Assembly (NCBI GenBank): GCA_020630715.1
Contig: JAHDIQ010000009.1
Coordinates: 75,408-139,407 of the forward strand
Length of the DNA stretch: 64,000 nt
Source of the DNA: Nonlabens sp.
GTDB lineage: Bacteria > Bacteroidota > Bacteroidia > Flavobacteriales > Flavobacteriaceae
Direction of reading: 5' to 3'
The notes beneath the pieces were generated by a model, which saw only the letters and a list, made by a program, of their open reading frames with translations, ran no database searches and was not told the origin of the DNA. Each line of letters opens with the position of its first letter. Within the stretch, counting starts at the first letter, position 1. Position numbers and translations under genes: made by a program. Positions 30,328 through 39,314 of the stretch are shown in pieces.

Positions 30328-30341
30328 ATGATAATTATCAT
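30328..30341. promoter_or_regulatory. FNR/CRP-like palindrome
   Basis: ATGATAATTATCAT is a perfect 14-bp palindrome holding TGAT-N4-ATCA, the half-site layout of FNR-type regulators. It is 55 bp before the hemN operon start and 68 bp before hemJ. A Fur-type reading is also possible. Identity is inferred from context: hemN is an oxygen-independent enzyme. Confidence 0.5.
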
Positions 30342-30408
30342 AGCCATAGAATTCATTTCCTACTAGGTTACTTCTTTGTAAATTTGTGGCGTTAAAAGAA
30401 CGATCACA

Positions 30409-30945
30409 TTGGAATATCTATACGTAAAGTCATTACATCTCATTTTTGTGATCACCTGGTTTGCTGGACTTTTTTACATACCACGACTGTTTGTCTATCA
30501 GATAGAAGCACATCAGGAAGAAGAGCCATCTCGAGGTGTTTTATTAAAACAGTTAAAGTTGATGACACGGCGTTTATGGTATATTATTACTTGGCCTAGT
30601 GCAGTGCTAGCCACCATTTTTGCCATTTATTTATTGATTTTAAATCCTGCATGGTTACAGGATACATGGATGCACGTGAAACTAGGCTTTGTAGTCCTGT
30701 TATTTATATATCATGGGAAAACCCAGCACATCTTTTCACAACTAGAAAATGATGTAGTGAAATGGACCTCAAACGGCATGCGATTGTATAATGAAGGTGC
30801 TACACTTATCTTATTTGCGGTTGTGTTTTTGGTTATTTTAAAAAGTGCTGTGAATTGGATTTATGGAGTGGTAGGCATCATAGTTTTCGCATTATTACTT
30901 ATGATACTATTTAAAATTTACAAAAGGTATAGGGAGAATAAATAG
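30409..30945 (+). CDS. hemJ: Protoporphyrinogen oxidase HemJ
   Basis: A 178-residue integral membrane protein of the HemJ (UPF0093) family, which oxidises protoporphyrinogen IX to protoporphyrin IX. The start, a TTG, gives EYLYVKSLHLIFVITWFAG, with the conserved histidine in the first helix and FYIPRLFVY next. The WMHVKLGFV block holds the conserved lysine. About four or five helices. It is divergent from the hemN unit, so two successive heme steps flank one intergenic region. Confidence 0.9.
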   Translation: MEYLYVKSLHLIFVITWFAGLFYIPRLFVYQIEAHQEEEPSRGVLLKQLKLMTRRLWYIITWPSAVLATIFAIYLLILNPAWLQDTWMHVKLGFVVLLFIYHGKTQHIFSQLENDVVKWTSNGMRLYNEGATLILFAVVFLVILKSAVNWIYGVVGIIVFALLLMILFKIYKRYRENK

Positions 30946-31035
30946 CTACGCAAATTTAAGTTTAGATTTCATCGTGTCTTGCAACGCTACAAACCTCTCC
31001 GTTTTTACGCTTTCGCGAAAGCGAAATCTCAATAA

Positions 31036-31917
31036 CTACAATACTTTATTCTTAATAAAAGGTGCTTTAACTTGTTCTAGAAATCCATCTGGATAATGCT
31101 CATCGCCTGGGAAACCTAATTCTAAATCTGCCTGATGATAAGGAACATGAGCGGTTTTAAAAAGATAATCCCAAATGCTTAAACTCAAACCGTAATTAAT
31201 TCCATGAGGATGATCGCTAGGCAATTCTTTTACATGATGCCATAAATGCATTTTAGGATTATTGAAAATATACTTCAATAGTCCATAATCCCAATTGAGA
31301 TTTGCATGGTTTAAATGGCCTATAAAAACGCTCACCATGTGAACAATAAAAAACTGCTCAATCCCAAAACCGATTATCGCTAGCGGCAAGTATTGCAGGC
31401 TTTTGTAAATAATGGTTTCCATAAAATGAAAACGGAATTGCGCCGCAAATCCCATTTCTTTTACACTGTGATGCACTTTGTGAAATTCCCATAACCACGG
31501 CACGCGATGTAATAACCGGTGGATGTTCCATTGGATAAAATCTGCGATGATAAACATGGTAAGTAATTGTGCCCATACTGGCCAGCCACTTACTTCTATC
31601 GCAGTGATATGTTGAATTCCTATGGCGTTTAATCCATCTGTGAATAATTGAACAGCGACGTTAGATATGGCATTATAACCTACTAGCGAGAATAAAAAGA
31701 AATTAAAAAATAAGTAGAACAGGTCTAACCAAAAGTCCTTACGTAGCACTTTTTGATTTTTACGCCATGGTAATAAAATCTCTAATGCAAATACGAGTAC
31801 TGATAGTCCTATTAACCAGTAAAAGTAATTAGTCCAGCTAGGTGAGGTTATCTCGCTAACTAGGTAGTTCCAGTAATCACTAAAAGATTTGAGAAAAAGG
31901 TCTAGGTAGTTGTGCAC
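31036..31917 (-). CDS. Sterol desaturase / fatty acid hydroxylase superfamily protein
   Basis: A 293-residue membrane protein with the histidine clusters of di-iron hydroxylases: HRLLHRVPWLWEFHKVHHS, then HLNHANLNWD and KMHLWHHVKE. These ligands form the non-heme di-iron centre that inserts oxygen into lipid chains. Three or four hydrophobic segments precede and separate the clusters. The substrate is unknown; in Bacteroidota such enzymes act on fatty acids, carotenoids or sphingolipids. It stands alone, converging on hemJ around a palindrome copy at 31008-31023. Confidence 0.9.
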   Translation of the reverse strand: MHNYLDLFLKSFSDYWNYLVSEITSPSWTNYFYWLIGLSVLVFALEILLPWRKNQKVLRKDFWLDLFYLFFNFFLFSLVGYNAISNVAVQLFTDGLNAIGIQHITAIEVSGWPVWAQLLTMFIIADFIQWNIHRLLHRVPWLWEFHKVHHSVKEMGFAAQFRFHFMETIIYKSLQYLPLAIIGFGIEQFFIVHMVSVFIGHLNHANLNWDYGLLKYIFNNPKMHLWHHVKELPSDHPHGINYGLSLSIWDYLFKTAHVPYHQADLELGFPGDEHYPDGFLEQVKAPFIKNKVL

Positions 31918-32047
31918 TTATTTTAAGTCGTTATGAATATGGCAAAATTACGTGATTTTGCACAGCTATATCGTTTTCTTTAAAAGCTAAAGTGAATAGG
32001 TGCAGGATTTGTTTTTTGCTCTTATTTTTGGAGAAATCAAGAGTTCT

Positions 32048-33703
32048 ATGAAAAAGTATGTTCTTTTAGTATTAACGGCACTTAGTATTCTAGCCTGTAA
32101 AGAAACAGAAGAAGTCGCGGTGGTAGAAAAGCCATTTGACTGGAGTGCTTCAAATGTCTATTTCTTATTGACTGATCGTTTTAATAATGGAGATACTAGT
32201 AATGATACGATTATTAAAAGAGATCTTCCTACAGGAAAACTACGTGGTTTTGAAGGTGGAGATTTTGCTGGAATCACACAGAAAATAGAATCGGGTTATT
32301 TCACAGATCTAGGAATTGACGCTATCTGGTTAACACCTATCTGGGAACAAATTCACGGCAGTGTAGATGAAGGCACGGGAAATACTTATGCATTTCATGG
32401 CTACTGGGCAAAAGACTGGACCGCAGTTGAGCCTAGTTATGGTACCTATGAGGAGTTTAAAGAGCTTGTGGCAACAGCACATCAAAAGGACATCCGTGTG
32501 TTGTTAGATGTAGTCATAAATCATACAGGACCAGTAACCGCTATGGATCCACAATGGCCAGATGAATGGGTACGCACTGGACCTAGTTGTACCTATCAAA
32601 ACCAAGAAACAGCTGTTACTTGCACCTTAACTAATAATCTACCAGACATCCGTACAGAAAGTGATCAGGAAGTAGAAGTGCCTCAAATCCTAATAGATAA
32701 ATGGGAAAAAGAAGGACGATTAGAACAAGAATTAAAAGAACTAGATGATTTTTTTGCTACTAGCGGTTTGAAAAAAACTCCGGTAAATTACTTGATTAAA
32801 TGGGTTACAGATTATGCTAGAGAAACTGGTGTAGACGGTTTTAGAATCGATACTGTAAAACACGTGGAAGAAGATGTATGGGCTACTTTTAATGAACAAG
32901 CGCAACTAGCTTACCAGCAATGGAAAGAAAACCATCCAGATCAAATGATTCATGATGATAATTTTTTCATCCTAGGCGAATTGTACGGTTATGAAGCATC
33001 TGGTGGTAGATCCTATATGTTTAGTGATGGCGCGGTAGATTATTTTGACTACGGTTATGATGCGATGATCAACTTTGGATTTAAAAGGCATGCCATCGCA
33101 CCTTATAAGGAATTGTTTAAAAGATACGATCAGTTTAGAGACAGCCTTTTACTAGAAAATCCAAATGATCCTGCCTATTTTATGAATTACATAAGCAGTC
33201 ATGATGATGGCCAGCCTTATGATGGGCAACGTGAAAAAACGATGGAATCTGCAACTAAGTTGTTATTGACTCCAGGAATGACTCAAATCTATTATGGTGA
33301 TGAATCTGCTAGATCGCTAGTCATAGAAGGAACAGAAGGTGATGCGACCTTACGATCTACTATGAACTGGGATGAAATGAATAAAGAGGTTTTAGCTCAC
33401 TGGCAAAAACTAGGTCAATACCGCCATAATCATCCTGCTGTAGGTGCTGGAGATCATTATTCCTTACCACATGATGGTGCAGGAACTGTGTTTGCACGCT
33501 GGTATGAAAACGGTGATAATAAAGACCAAATTATCGCTGGTGCTGGACTAGAAGACGGCGAGCATACCATTGATGTTAGGAAAGTATTTCCAGAAGCTAC
33601 TCAATTGCGCAATGCTTACACAGATAACACCTTAAAAGTTACTGATGGTAGCGTAAACTTAAAAGCGGTAAACAGTGTTTTCTTGCTAGAAGCGATTCAC
33701 TAG
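32048..33703 (+). CDS. GH13 alpha-amylase family lipoprotein
   Basis: From ATG 32048 the protein starts with a lipoprotein signal (MKKYVLLVLTALSILAC) and continues as a GH13 hydrolase of about 550 residues. Family regions: DVVINHTGP (region I), GFRIDTVKHV with the nucleophile aspartate (about 266), LGELYGYEA with the acid/base glutamate (about 310), and SSHDDGQP with the transition-state aspartate (about 383), where SHDD replaces the usual NHD. Expected role: surface or periplasmic cleavage of alpha-glucans. An upstream ATG (32000) would destroy the lipoprotein signal. It overlaps the stop of the convergent gene by 4 bp. Confidence 0.92.
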   Translation: MKKYVLLVLTALSILACKETEEVAVVEKPFDWSASNVYFLLTDRFNNGDTSNDTIIKRDLPTGKLRGFEGGDFAGITQKIESGYFTDLGIDAIWLTPIWEQIHGSVDEGTGNTYAFHGYWAKDWTAVEPSYGTYEEFKELVATAHQKDIRVLLDVVINHTGPVTAMDPQWPDEWVRTGPSCTYQNQETAVTCTLTNNLPDIRTESDQEVEVPQILIDKWEKEGRLEQELKELDDFFATSGLKKTPVNYLIKWVTDYARETGVDGFRIDTVKHVEEDVWATFNEQAQLAYQQWKENHPDQMIHDDNFFILGELYGYEASGGRSYMFSDGAVDYFDYGYDAMINFGFKRHAIAPYKELFKRYDQFRDSLLLENPNDPAYFMNYISSHDDGQPYDGQREKTMESATKLLLTPGMTQIYYGDESARSLVIEGTEGDATLRSTMNWDEMNKEVLAHWQKLGQYRHNHPAVGAGDHYSLPHDGAGTVFARWYENGDNKDQIIAGAGLEDGEHTIDVRKVFPEATQLRNAYTDNTLKVTDGSVNLKAVNSVFLLEAIH

Positions 33704-35283
33704 TTTTTTCTCACGCGAGTAAGATCTAGCATATTAACAGCATTAGTTTCTAGACCTATCACGTTTTTATGGATAAAACGCACGCTTTCATCATAATACA
33801 ATGGAATCGCTGGCGCTTCATTCACGAGTATAGAATCCATACGCTGGTAGAGTAGGGCGCGCTGTGATTTATTTGCGGTGATTAATGATTCCTCATAAAG
33901 TTGATCATAAGTAGCATTTTTGAATCTGGTGTAATTAGGGCCGTTTGGTGCAAAGTTGTTACTATAGAATAGCGACAAATAGTTTTGTGCATCTGGATAA
34001 TCTGCGATCCAGCTGGATCTAAATACTTGTAAATTCCCAGCACTGCGCGCTTGTCTTAAGGTAGATGGTGGCATGACTTCTACTTGAACGGTAAGACCTA
34101 TGTTTTGTAATTCTTTCTGTATGAATTCGCACAGATCTAGATAATTAGCACTAGTAGCAATGGTGATTTCTGGAATGCGATTCCCAGCATCAGTATATTC
34201 TTTAAGGATCAATCGTGCGCGTTCTGGATCATAGTGAGCACCATCTACAACGCCACCACCAGGAATCCCTAGCGGAATAAACCCATAAACAGCTGGTTTC
34301 CCTATACTATTACGCAAGTATTTGATCATCTTCTCACGGTCAAAACCATGATTTATCGCCTGCCTAATCGCAAGATCCAGTGATTGTTCACTATCAGACA
34401 CATCTATTCCTAGATATTCTGTATTTAAAAACGGCGCTTTTTGCATTACTACAATGCTATCGTATTTGGGTTTTAAAGCACCAGAATTAGTGAGTAATTC
34501 GTCTTTATAGCTAGGATCTATGGCGTTTAAAAAGTCTAAATTCCCTTGAGCAAATTCTAAAAATTCACTTTGCTTATCATTTTTAAATGTGATCGCAACC
34601 GCTTCTAAATAAGGTAATTGAGTTCCTTTTGCATCTTTTTCATGATACGCATTATGGCGACGCATGACCATTTTTACGTTTTCTTCCCAGCGTTTCAAAT
34701 AGAATGGTCCTGTGCCGGTAGGATGTGAGCGGTATTCAGATCCGTAATGAGTGACAGCTTCTGGTCTTACGACGCTACAATATTTCATGGTTAAGATTCC
34801 TAAAAAGGCTGGAAATGGTCTTTCTAAAGTGATTTCTAGGGTATTTTCATCTACTGCGGTGATGCCTTTTACGGCTTCCATGGTCCAGGCTCCAGGCGAT
34901 GCTAGCTGTGGATTTGTTAAACGTTCTAGGGAAAATTTAAAGTCTTGTGCTGTGATGGATCTCGCTTTCGCGAAAGCGTAATTATCATGAAACATCACAC
35001 CTTTTTTTAATCTAAAAGTGTACACCAGACCATCGGAACTGATCTCCCATGAACTAGCCAAATCTGGAACTACATTGAGATCGTTATCCAGCTGTACTAA
35101 ACCATTGTAAAGTAAGTTACAAGCCCATATATTGCGCTGGTCACGCGCAAATGCTGGATCTAACGTAGTGATATTTGCATGCTCATTGTAACGGAACACT
35201 ATGGAATTATCAATCTGCGGGCGATCATCCTTACAGGAATAAAAGCAGGTGATAAGGATTAAAAATAAACCGTTCCATTTCAT
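33700..35283 (-). CDS. Peptide ABC transporter substrate-binding lipoprotein (SBP family 5)
   Basis: A 527-residue extracytoplasmic lipoprotein (MKWNGLFLILITCFYSC) of the OppA/DppA class. Family blocks: TTLDPAFARDQRN, PDLASSWEISSDGLVYTFRLKKGVMFHD, TGPFYLKRWEEN and IRQAINHGFDREKMI. It should capture oligopeptides or similar ligands for import, but no permease or ATPase genes are adjacent. A palindrome copy (34963-34978) lies in the coding region and is read as AFAKA within NYAFAKARS, a loop where other family members vary. Confidence 0.9.
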   Translation of the reverse strand: MKWNGLFLILITCFYSCKDDRPQIDNSIVFRYNEHANITTLDPAFARDQRNIWACNLLYNGLVQLDNDLNVVPDLASSWEISSDGLVYTFRLKKGVMFHDNYAFAKARSITAQDFKFSLERLTNPQLASPGAWTMEAVKGITAVDENTLEITLERPFPAFLGILTMKYCSVVRPEAVTHYGSEYRSHPTGTGPFYLKRWEENVKMVMRRHNAYHEKDAKGTQLPYLEAVAITFKNDKQSEFLEFAQGNLDFLNAIDPSYKDELLTNSGALKPKYDSIVVMQKAPFLNTEYLGIDVSDSEQSLDLAIRQAINHGFDREKMIKYLRNSIGKPAVYGFIPLGIPGGGVVDGAHYDPERARLILKEYTDAGNRIPEITIATSANYLDLCEFIQKELQNIGLTVQVEVMPPSTLRQARSAGNLQVFRSSWIADYPDAQNYLSLFYSNNFAPNGPNYTRFKNATYDQLYEESLITANKSQRALLYQRMDSILVNEAPAIPLYYDESVRFIHKNVIGLETNAVNMLDLTRVRKN

Positions 35284-35362
35284 GGTCTAAAGATAATGGT
35301 TGTGTTACCAATTTTATCACAGGAGTTTCTGCTAAATCGAGTAAATCTAAATCGCAACGGCG

Positions 35363-35370
35363 TACATTTG
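35363..35370 (+). promoter_or_regulatory. TAnnTTTG promoter, probably giving a leaderless mRNA
   Basis: TACATTTG ends only 4 bp before the ATG at 35375. Since this box is centred near -7, transcription would start at about the A of the ATG. Confidence 0.5.
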
Positions 35371-35374
35371 CGTT

Positions 35375-35527
35375 ATGAAAAAACAGTTGTTTAAAACACT
35401 AGCTAAATTTAATAAAGCGGTGATGCCTAGTTTTACAAAACGCAGGCTGGATTTAAGCAAGGCCACTAAATGGCAAAAACTCATATTCGGTTATAGATTA
35501 TGGGTGACAAAAAACGCACTAGACTAA
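35375..35527 (+). CDS. Small conserved flavobacterial protein (50 aa)
   Basis: A 50-residue basic protein (MKKQLFKTLAKFNKAVMPSF, ending in LWVTKNALD). The pattern KxLAKxNKxxxPSxTKxxLDLSKA recurs in short flavobacterial proteins often labelled SsrA-binding protein, though it has none of the SmpB fold. It lies next to a cobalamin-type binding protein gene, whose ATG overlaps its TAA (TAATG). Function unknown. Confidence 0.75.
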   Translation: MKKQLFKTLAKFNKAVMPSFTKRRLDLSKATKWQKLIFGYRLWVTKNALD

Positions 35528-36321
35528 TGTATTGTACACTTACAGATCAGTGTTACCGTGAGGTATCACTAGCACAACGACCATTGCGCATCGTTTCACT
35601 AGTGCCATCACAAACAGAATTACTGGTAGATTTAGGACTAGAAGAACACCTGGTAGGTATCACAAGATTTTGTGTGCATCCTGCTGGATTGACAGATCGT
35701 GTTGCCATTATGGGCGGTACAAAAAAAGTAGTAGAAGCTAGACTACGCGAGGCGCAACCAGATTTAATAATTTGCAATAAGGAAGAAAACACGCCAGAAA
35801 TTGTACTGATGTGTGATCACATCGCACCTACTTATGTTTCTGATGTTTCAAATCTAGATGATGCGTTAGAAATGATTCACGATCTAGGGAAACTTACCGG
35901 TGCTGGTTTTAAAGCAAAATCCCTAGCTCGTAATATCCAGATGAATTTTAATCATCTACCTAAAATTACGAGTACTAAAAAGGCATTATATCTGATCTGG
36001 AAAAATCCGTACATGAGTGTAGGTAAGGATACCTTTATACATGATATGATGGTACACGCTGGATTAGAAAACATACTTAAAGATGAATTGCGTTATCCTG
36101 AATTAACATTAGAACTAATGGTTGCCCTAAAACCAGAAGTGATTCTATTCTCTTCAGAACCTTATGCGTTCACAGATGAAGATCTAGACGAAGTAGAACA
36201 AGCTTTCAAGACCGCTGGAATGGAAATTCCGCAATGTACGCTGGTAGATGGTGAATTGTTCTCCTGGTATGGCAGTAGATTATTGAAAGTGCCTGCTTAT
36301 TTAGAAAGTTTTAGGTCATAA
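35527..36321 (+). CDS. BtuF-like helical-backbone metal/cobalamin-binding protein
   Basis: From ATG 35527 the protein has 264 residues of the class III substrate-binding fold: RPLRIVSLVPSQTELLVDLG at the N-terminus, a long connecting helix, and LMVALKPEVILFSSEPYAF in the second lobe. This group includes BtuF and iron-siderophore binding proteins. There is no signal peptide, so it may act in the cytoplasm or be anchored through partners. An in-frame start at 35500 would overlap the preceding small gene more and is rejected. Start and stop overlap suggests translational coupling. Confidence 0.85.
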   Translation: MYCTLTDQCYREVSLAQRPLRIVSLVPSQTELLVDLGLEEHLVGITRFCVHPAGLTDRVAIMGGTKKVVEARLREAQPDLIICNKEENTPEIVLMCDHIAPTYVSDVSNLDDALEMIHDLGKLTGAGFKAKSLARNIQMNFNHLPKITSTKKALYLIWKNPYMSVGKDTFIHDMMVHAGLENILKDELRYPELTLELMVALKPEVILFSSEPYAFTDEDLDEVEQAFKTAGMEIPQCTLVDGELFSWYGSRLLKVPAYLESFRS

Positions 36322-36352
36322 AAAAGCTGCCTTGTCCAGAAGCAGCTTTCTT
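36320..36352 (+). terminator. Intrinsic terminator after the BtuF-like gene
   Basis: AAAGCTGC pairs with GCAGCTTT, with an A-run before and T-rich tail after. Confidence 0.8.
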
Positions 36353-36417
36353 ATAAAAATCCCTCATGTTATTATAACACGTTTAATAGATGCAGTTTTT
36401 GTAAAAAGGTTGCGTTT

Positions 36418-36453
36418 ATAAAAAAAAAGTGAACTCATCGAGTTCACTTTTTT
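36418..36453. terminator. Bidirectional terminator
   Basis: AAAGTGAACTC pairs with GAGTTCACTTT, with A- and T-runs on either side. It separates the BtuF-like gene from the convergent DUF4197 gene. Confidence 0.88.
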
Positions 36454-36521
36454 AATATTATTTCTTATTAAAATATTTTGATTACAGTTGTTTTATGGAG
36501 CTTAAACAAACAACTGTTTAC

Positions 36522-37238
36522 TTAAATTTTATCTTGTAAAGCAAATACTCGTTTTAATAAATCAGTGCGGCGTTCACTTACATTACCGCGTATTTCTATT
36601 TCTTCTTTTGCGATTACTTTATAGACTCCTTGTAACGCTTGTTGGGTTACATAATCTGTAAGATCAGGATTCACATCGCTGGTAAGTGGCAATGAATTGT
36701 ATTTATTAATCGCACCAGACCATAATTCTGTAGCGCCTACTTCGCCTAGTTTTTTATTGATAATCGGACTGAATTTTGCATAAAGAGCCTGCTGGGTTGC
36801 ATTTTCTAAATACGCCGTTGCTGCGCGTTCATCACCTAGTAAGATTTGTTTTGCATCATTAAAAGAGATGTTTTTAACCGCATCTACAAAAATAGGCACT
36901 GCTTCTTTTGTAGCATCTTCTGCCGCACGATTAAGAAGTTTTAAACCTTCATCTGCCACACTGCTCAAACCTATTTTACGTAAACCGCTATCTACTTTGC
37001 GTAATTCTTCTGGTAAAAGGATTTTAACGAGTTCGTTTTTAAAGAAACCATCTGTAGCGGTTAATTTAGAAACCTCTGTATTGATACCTTGATTTAATGC
37101 TTGTTTTAATCCTAAACCTATTTGATCCTCCGATAAAACACCACTGTTTCCTCCAGGAATACTATTAACGATTTCATTTAAGCTACCACAACTAGTGATG
37201 GCAATAGCGATGAATAAAACGATAAAACTATTTTTCAT
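36522..37238 (-). CDS. DUF4197 family lipoprotein
   Basis: A 238-residue lipoprotein (MKNSFIVLFIAIAITSC) with the pattern of DUF4197 proteins: IGLGLKQALNQGINTEVSKL, DGFFKNELVKILLPEELRKV, and the late DYVTQQALQGVYKVIAKEE. The body is almost all helical. The family is common in Proteobacteria and Bacteroidota as an exported protein of unknown function. Stands alone. Confidence 0.9.
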   Translation of the reverse strand: MKNSFIVLFIAIAITSCGSLNEIVNSIPGGNSGVLSEDQIGLGLKQALNQGINTEVSKLTATDGFFKNELVKILLPEELRKVDSGLRKIGLSSVADEGLKLLNRAAEDATKEAVPIFVDAVKNISFNDAKQILLGDERAATAYLENATQQALYAKFSPIINKKLGEVGATELWSGAINKYNSLPLTSDVNPDLTDYVTQQALQGVYKVIAKEEIEIRGNVSERRTDLLKRVFALQDKI

Positions 37239-37346
37239 GACAATTTGTATTTGTTCAAATATAAGTTTTGCATTTCATTCGTATTGTTTTGTAAGCGATA
37301 TTATCTAGCACAGTTTTTGATATCGATTAATGGCCAAAATTGCACC

Positions 37347-37937
37347 ATGAAAAACTTATTTTACCTCGTCGTATTACATCTTATAATGACTAGTTGCGGT
37401 AGTTCGCATCAATTTCTTACACAACAAACGGTTCAACAACCAGTAGCTTTAGATTATAGTATCCTAGAAGGAAATTATGAAAATGATGCCGGAGCCGACG
37501 AATATCTAGGTTTATGGAATGATTTATTACCTAATAAATCCCACTGGAGTAGTAGAGCAGCAACTCTAGATACCTATGTTTCTTTAAAAATGTTAGATAC
37601 TAAAACATTGCAAGTACAGCTATGTTCTCCAGAAGGTGAAGAATTAGAACGTATGGAATTAAAAGGCGATGCCACACCATTTTATTTTAATATTAAGCCT
37701 AGAGTAAATGTAGTTCCATTGTTACTGGTTTACTGGTACTCAAAAAACCCAACGGCTATCGCAAATGATGCTAATGGTAATTTAATCCTATTGCAGGAAG
37801 ATTATGATCATACCTTTTTACTAGGATTAGAATCTGTATCTGCTGAGTTTATTGATGCGACTTATGCACGTTATGATAAGACACAAAAAAATCCTTTACC
37901 CATGCAGGTAAAGGATTCATTATTGATTAAGGATTAG
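37347..37937 (+). CDS. Lipoprotein, unknown function
   Basis: From ATG 37347 the protein has 196 residues, beginning with MKNLFYLVVLHLIMTSC. The body has no recognised domain. The segment EGNYENDAGADEYLGLWNDL suggests a ligand-binding or lipocalin-like start, followed by alternating strands. Convergent with the DUF6952-like gene, whose stop is 1 bp away. The longer upstream frame lacks a sensible signal and is rejected. Confidence 0.7.
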   Translation: MKNLFYLVVLHLIMTSCGSSHQFLTQQTVQQPVALDYSILEGNYENDAGADEYLGLWNDLLPNKSHWSSRAATLDTYVSLKMLDTKTLQVQLCSPEGEELERMELKGDATPFYFNIKPRVNVVPLLLVYWYSKNPTAIANDANGNLILLQEDYDHTFLLGLESVSAEFIDATYARYDKTQKNPLPMQVKDSLLIKD

Positions 37938-37938
37938 G

Positions 37939-38187
37939 TTACTGGTCTATAGAACCCATCACTTTTTGAGCAAAGGCATTTGCAGCCTCAACGCTACTCA
38001 TACCTTGTGCGACGTTGCCGTGCACTTCTAGTGCTCCACAAATATTTGTGATTAATTCACCTACTACATCCATTTCTTCTTCAGTAACACTGCGGTGCTC
38101 GCTAAAATGCTCTAGCACTTCTAGTGTTGCTTCTAGTTGTTCTGGTGTAGTACCTTTTTGTAAGTGTCTAATTACTGGTAACTTCAT
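37939..38187 (-). CDS. DUF6952-like small protein
   Basis: An 82-residue helical protein, MKLPVIRHLQKGTTPEQLEA onward, with an acidic middle. In flavobacteria this small protein regularly follows thioredoxin and peroxiredoxin genes, as here. It overlaps the thioredoxin gene by 20 bp. Its job in the peroxide operon is unknown. Confidence 0.75.
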   Translation of the reverse strand: MKLPVIRHLQKGTTPEQLEATLEVLEHFSEHRSVTEEEMDVVGELITNICGALEVHGNVAQGMSSVEAANAFAQKVMGSIDQ

Positions 38188-38479
38188 CTACTAATTCTTT
38201 AAGGTTCTCAAATTTGTTAGTTTGCACTTGGTTTACAAACTGACCATCTTTAAAAGTTGCAAACGTAGGTAGATTATCCACCGTAGCCAGTTGTCGCGAT
38301 TGCGGAAACTTCTCAGCATCTGCTAGTACAAAAACTACGTCCTCGTGAGTTGCATCCAGCTTCTTAAACTTAGGTTTCATTAATCTACAGTTACCGCACC
38401 ATGTTGCCATGTATTGAACAACTACGGTTTTATTATTTGCTACAATTTCTTGTAGGTTATCTTGATCTAATGTTTGCAT
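38168..38479 (-). CDS. Thioredoxin family protein
   Basis: A 103-residue thioredoxin fold with active site TWCGNCRLMKP (CGNC rather than CGPC) and the cis-proline region NLPTFATFKDG. Cytosolic. It lies directly after the peroxiredoxin gene and probably reduces it, forming a dedicated peroxide-reduction pair. Confidence 0.9.
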   Translation of the reverse strand: MQTLDQDNLQEIVANNKTVVVQYMATWCGNCRLMKPKFKKLDATHEDVVFVLADAEKFPQSRQLATVDNLPTFATFKDGQFVNQVQTNKFENLKELVDEVTSN

Positions 38480-38522
38480 TTTATTCTAGTTATCAGTTAA
38501 TGATTAACAGTTACTCTTAAGC

Positions 38523-39158
38523 TTAATGCTTAGAAAGATACTCGGCAGTTCCCTTACGGTCTGCGCTCATAGCGTCTTTTCCTTCTTCCCAGTTTGCAGG
38601 ACATACTTCACCGTTTTTCTGTACGTGAGCATAAGCGTCTATTAACCTTAAGAATTCATTTACATTACGTCCTACAGGCATGTGGTTTACACCTTCATGG
38701 AATACTGTACCTTCTTCATCGATTAGGTAAGTTGCACGATAGGTTACATTATCACCTACAAGTAAGTGATCTTCTAGATCATCGTTGTATTCTACTTCTA
38801 CATCTAAGATATCTAACATACCAGCTAGGTTGCGGTTAGTATCTGCTAATAAAGGGTAAGTAACACCTTCAATTCCACCATCATCTTTCGCAGTATTTAA
38901 CCATGCAAAGTGTACCTCTGGAGTATCACATGATGCACCTATCACGATCGTGTTTCTTTTTTCAAATTCACCTAAAGCTTCTTGAAAAGCGTGTAATTCC
39001 GTAGGGCATACAAAAGTGAAATCTTTAGGATACCAGAATAATAATACTTTTTTGTTCTTGTTTTTTGCCTCTTCTAATACGTTTAATTTGAACGTATCAC
39101 CCATTTCATTCATTGCATCTACATCGATACTTGGAAATTGTCTTCCTACTATTGCCAT
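38523..39158 (-). CDS. 2-Cys peroxiredoxin (AhpC/Prx1 type)
   Basis: A 211-residue thiol peroxidase. The peroxidatic cysteine is in DFTFVCPTELHAF and the resolving cysteine in GEVCPANWEEG near the C-terminus. It reduces hydrogen peroxide and alkyl hydroperoxides, probably recycled by the thioredoxin encoded next. It begins the operon peroxiredoxin, thioredoxin, DUF6952-like. A TATATTTG promoter box lies at 39196-39203. Confidence 0.93.
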   Translation of the reverse strand: MAIVGRQFPSIDVDAMNEMGDTFKLNVLEEAKNKNKKVLLFWYPKDFTFVCPTELHAFQEALGEFEKRNTIVIGASCDTPEVHFAWLNTAKDDGGIEGVTYPLLADTNRNLAGMLDILDVEVEYNDDLEDHLLVGDNVTYRATYLIDEEGTVFHEGVNHMPVGRNVNEFLRLIDAYAHVQKNGEVCPANWEEGKDAMSADRKGTAEYLSKH

Positions 39159-39195
39159 GTTATTATTTTTTAATAATTGTGATTAATTGATGGTG

Positions 39196-39203
39196 CAAAT
39201 ATA
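39196..39203 (-). promoter_or_regulatory. TAnnTTTG promoter of the peroxiredoxin operon
   Basis: TATATTTG on the minus strand, 37 bp before the ATG. The genomic palindrome (39210-39225) begins 6 bp upstream of the box, inside the promoter spacer. Confidence 0.55.
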
Positions 39204-39314
39204 GGATCACGCTTTCGCGAAAGCGTAACTTTCACAATCTTATAACTTAATACAGGTATAAGGTATGTTTATGAAGTTAGTTAAATATGATAGCAATAGG
39301 TGATAGAATGATAT

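Noticed and set aside
36320..36453. Two hairpins considered as an attachment site or RNA gene
   Set aside because: Each is a stem with A- and T-runs between convergent genes and is explained as a terminator.
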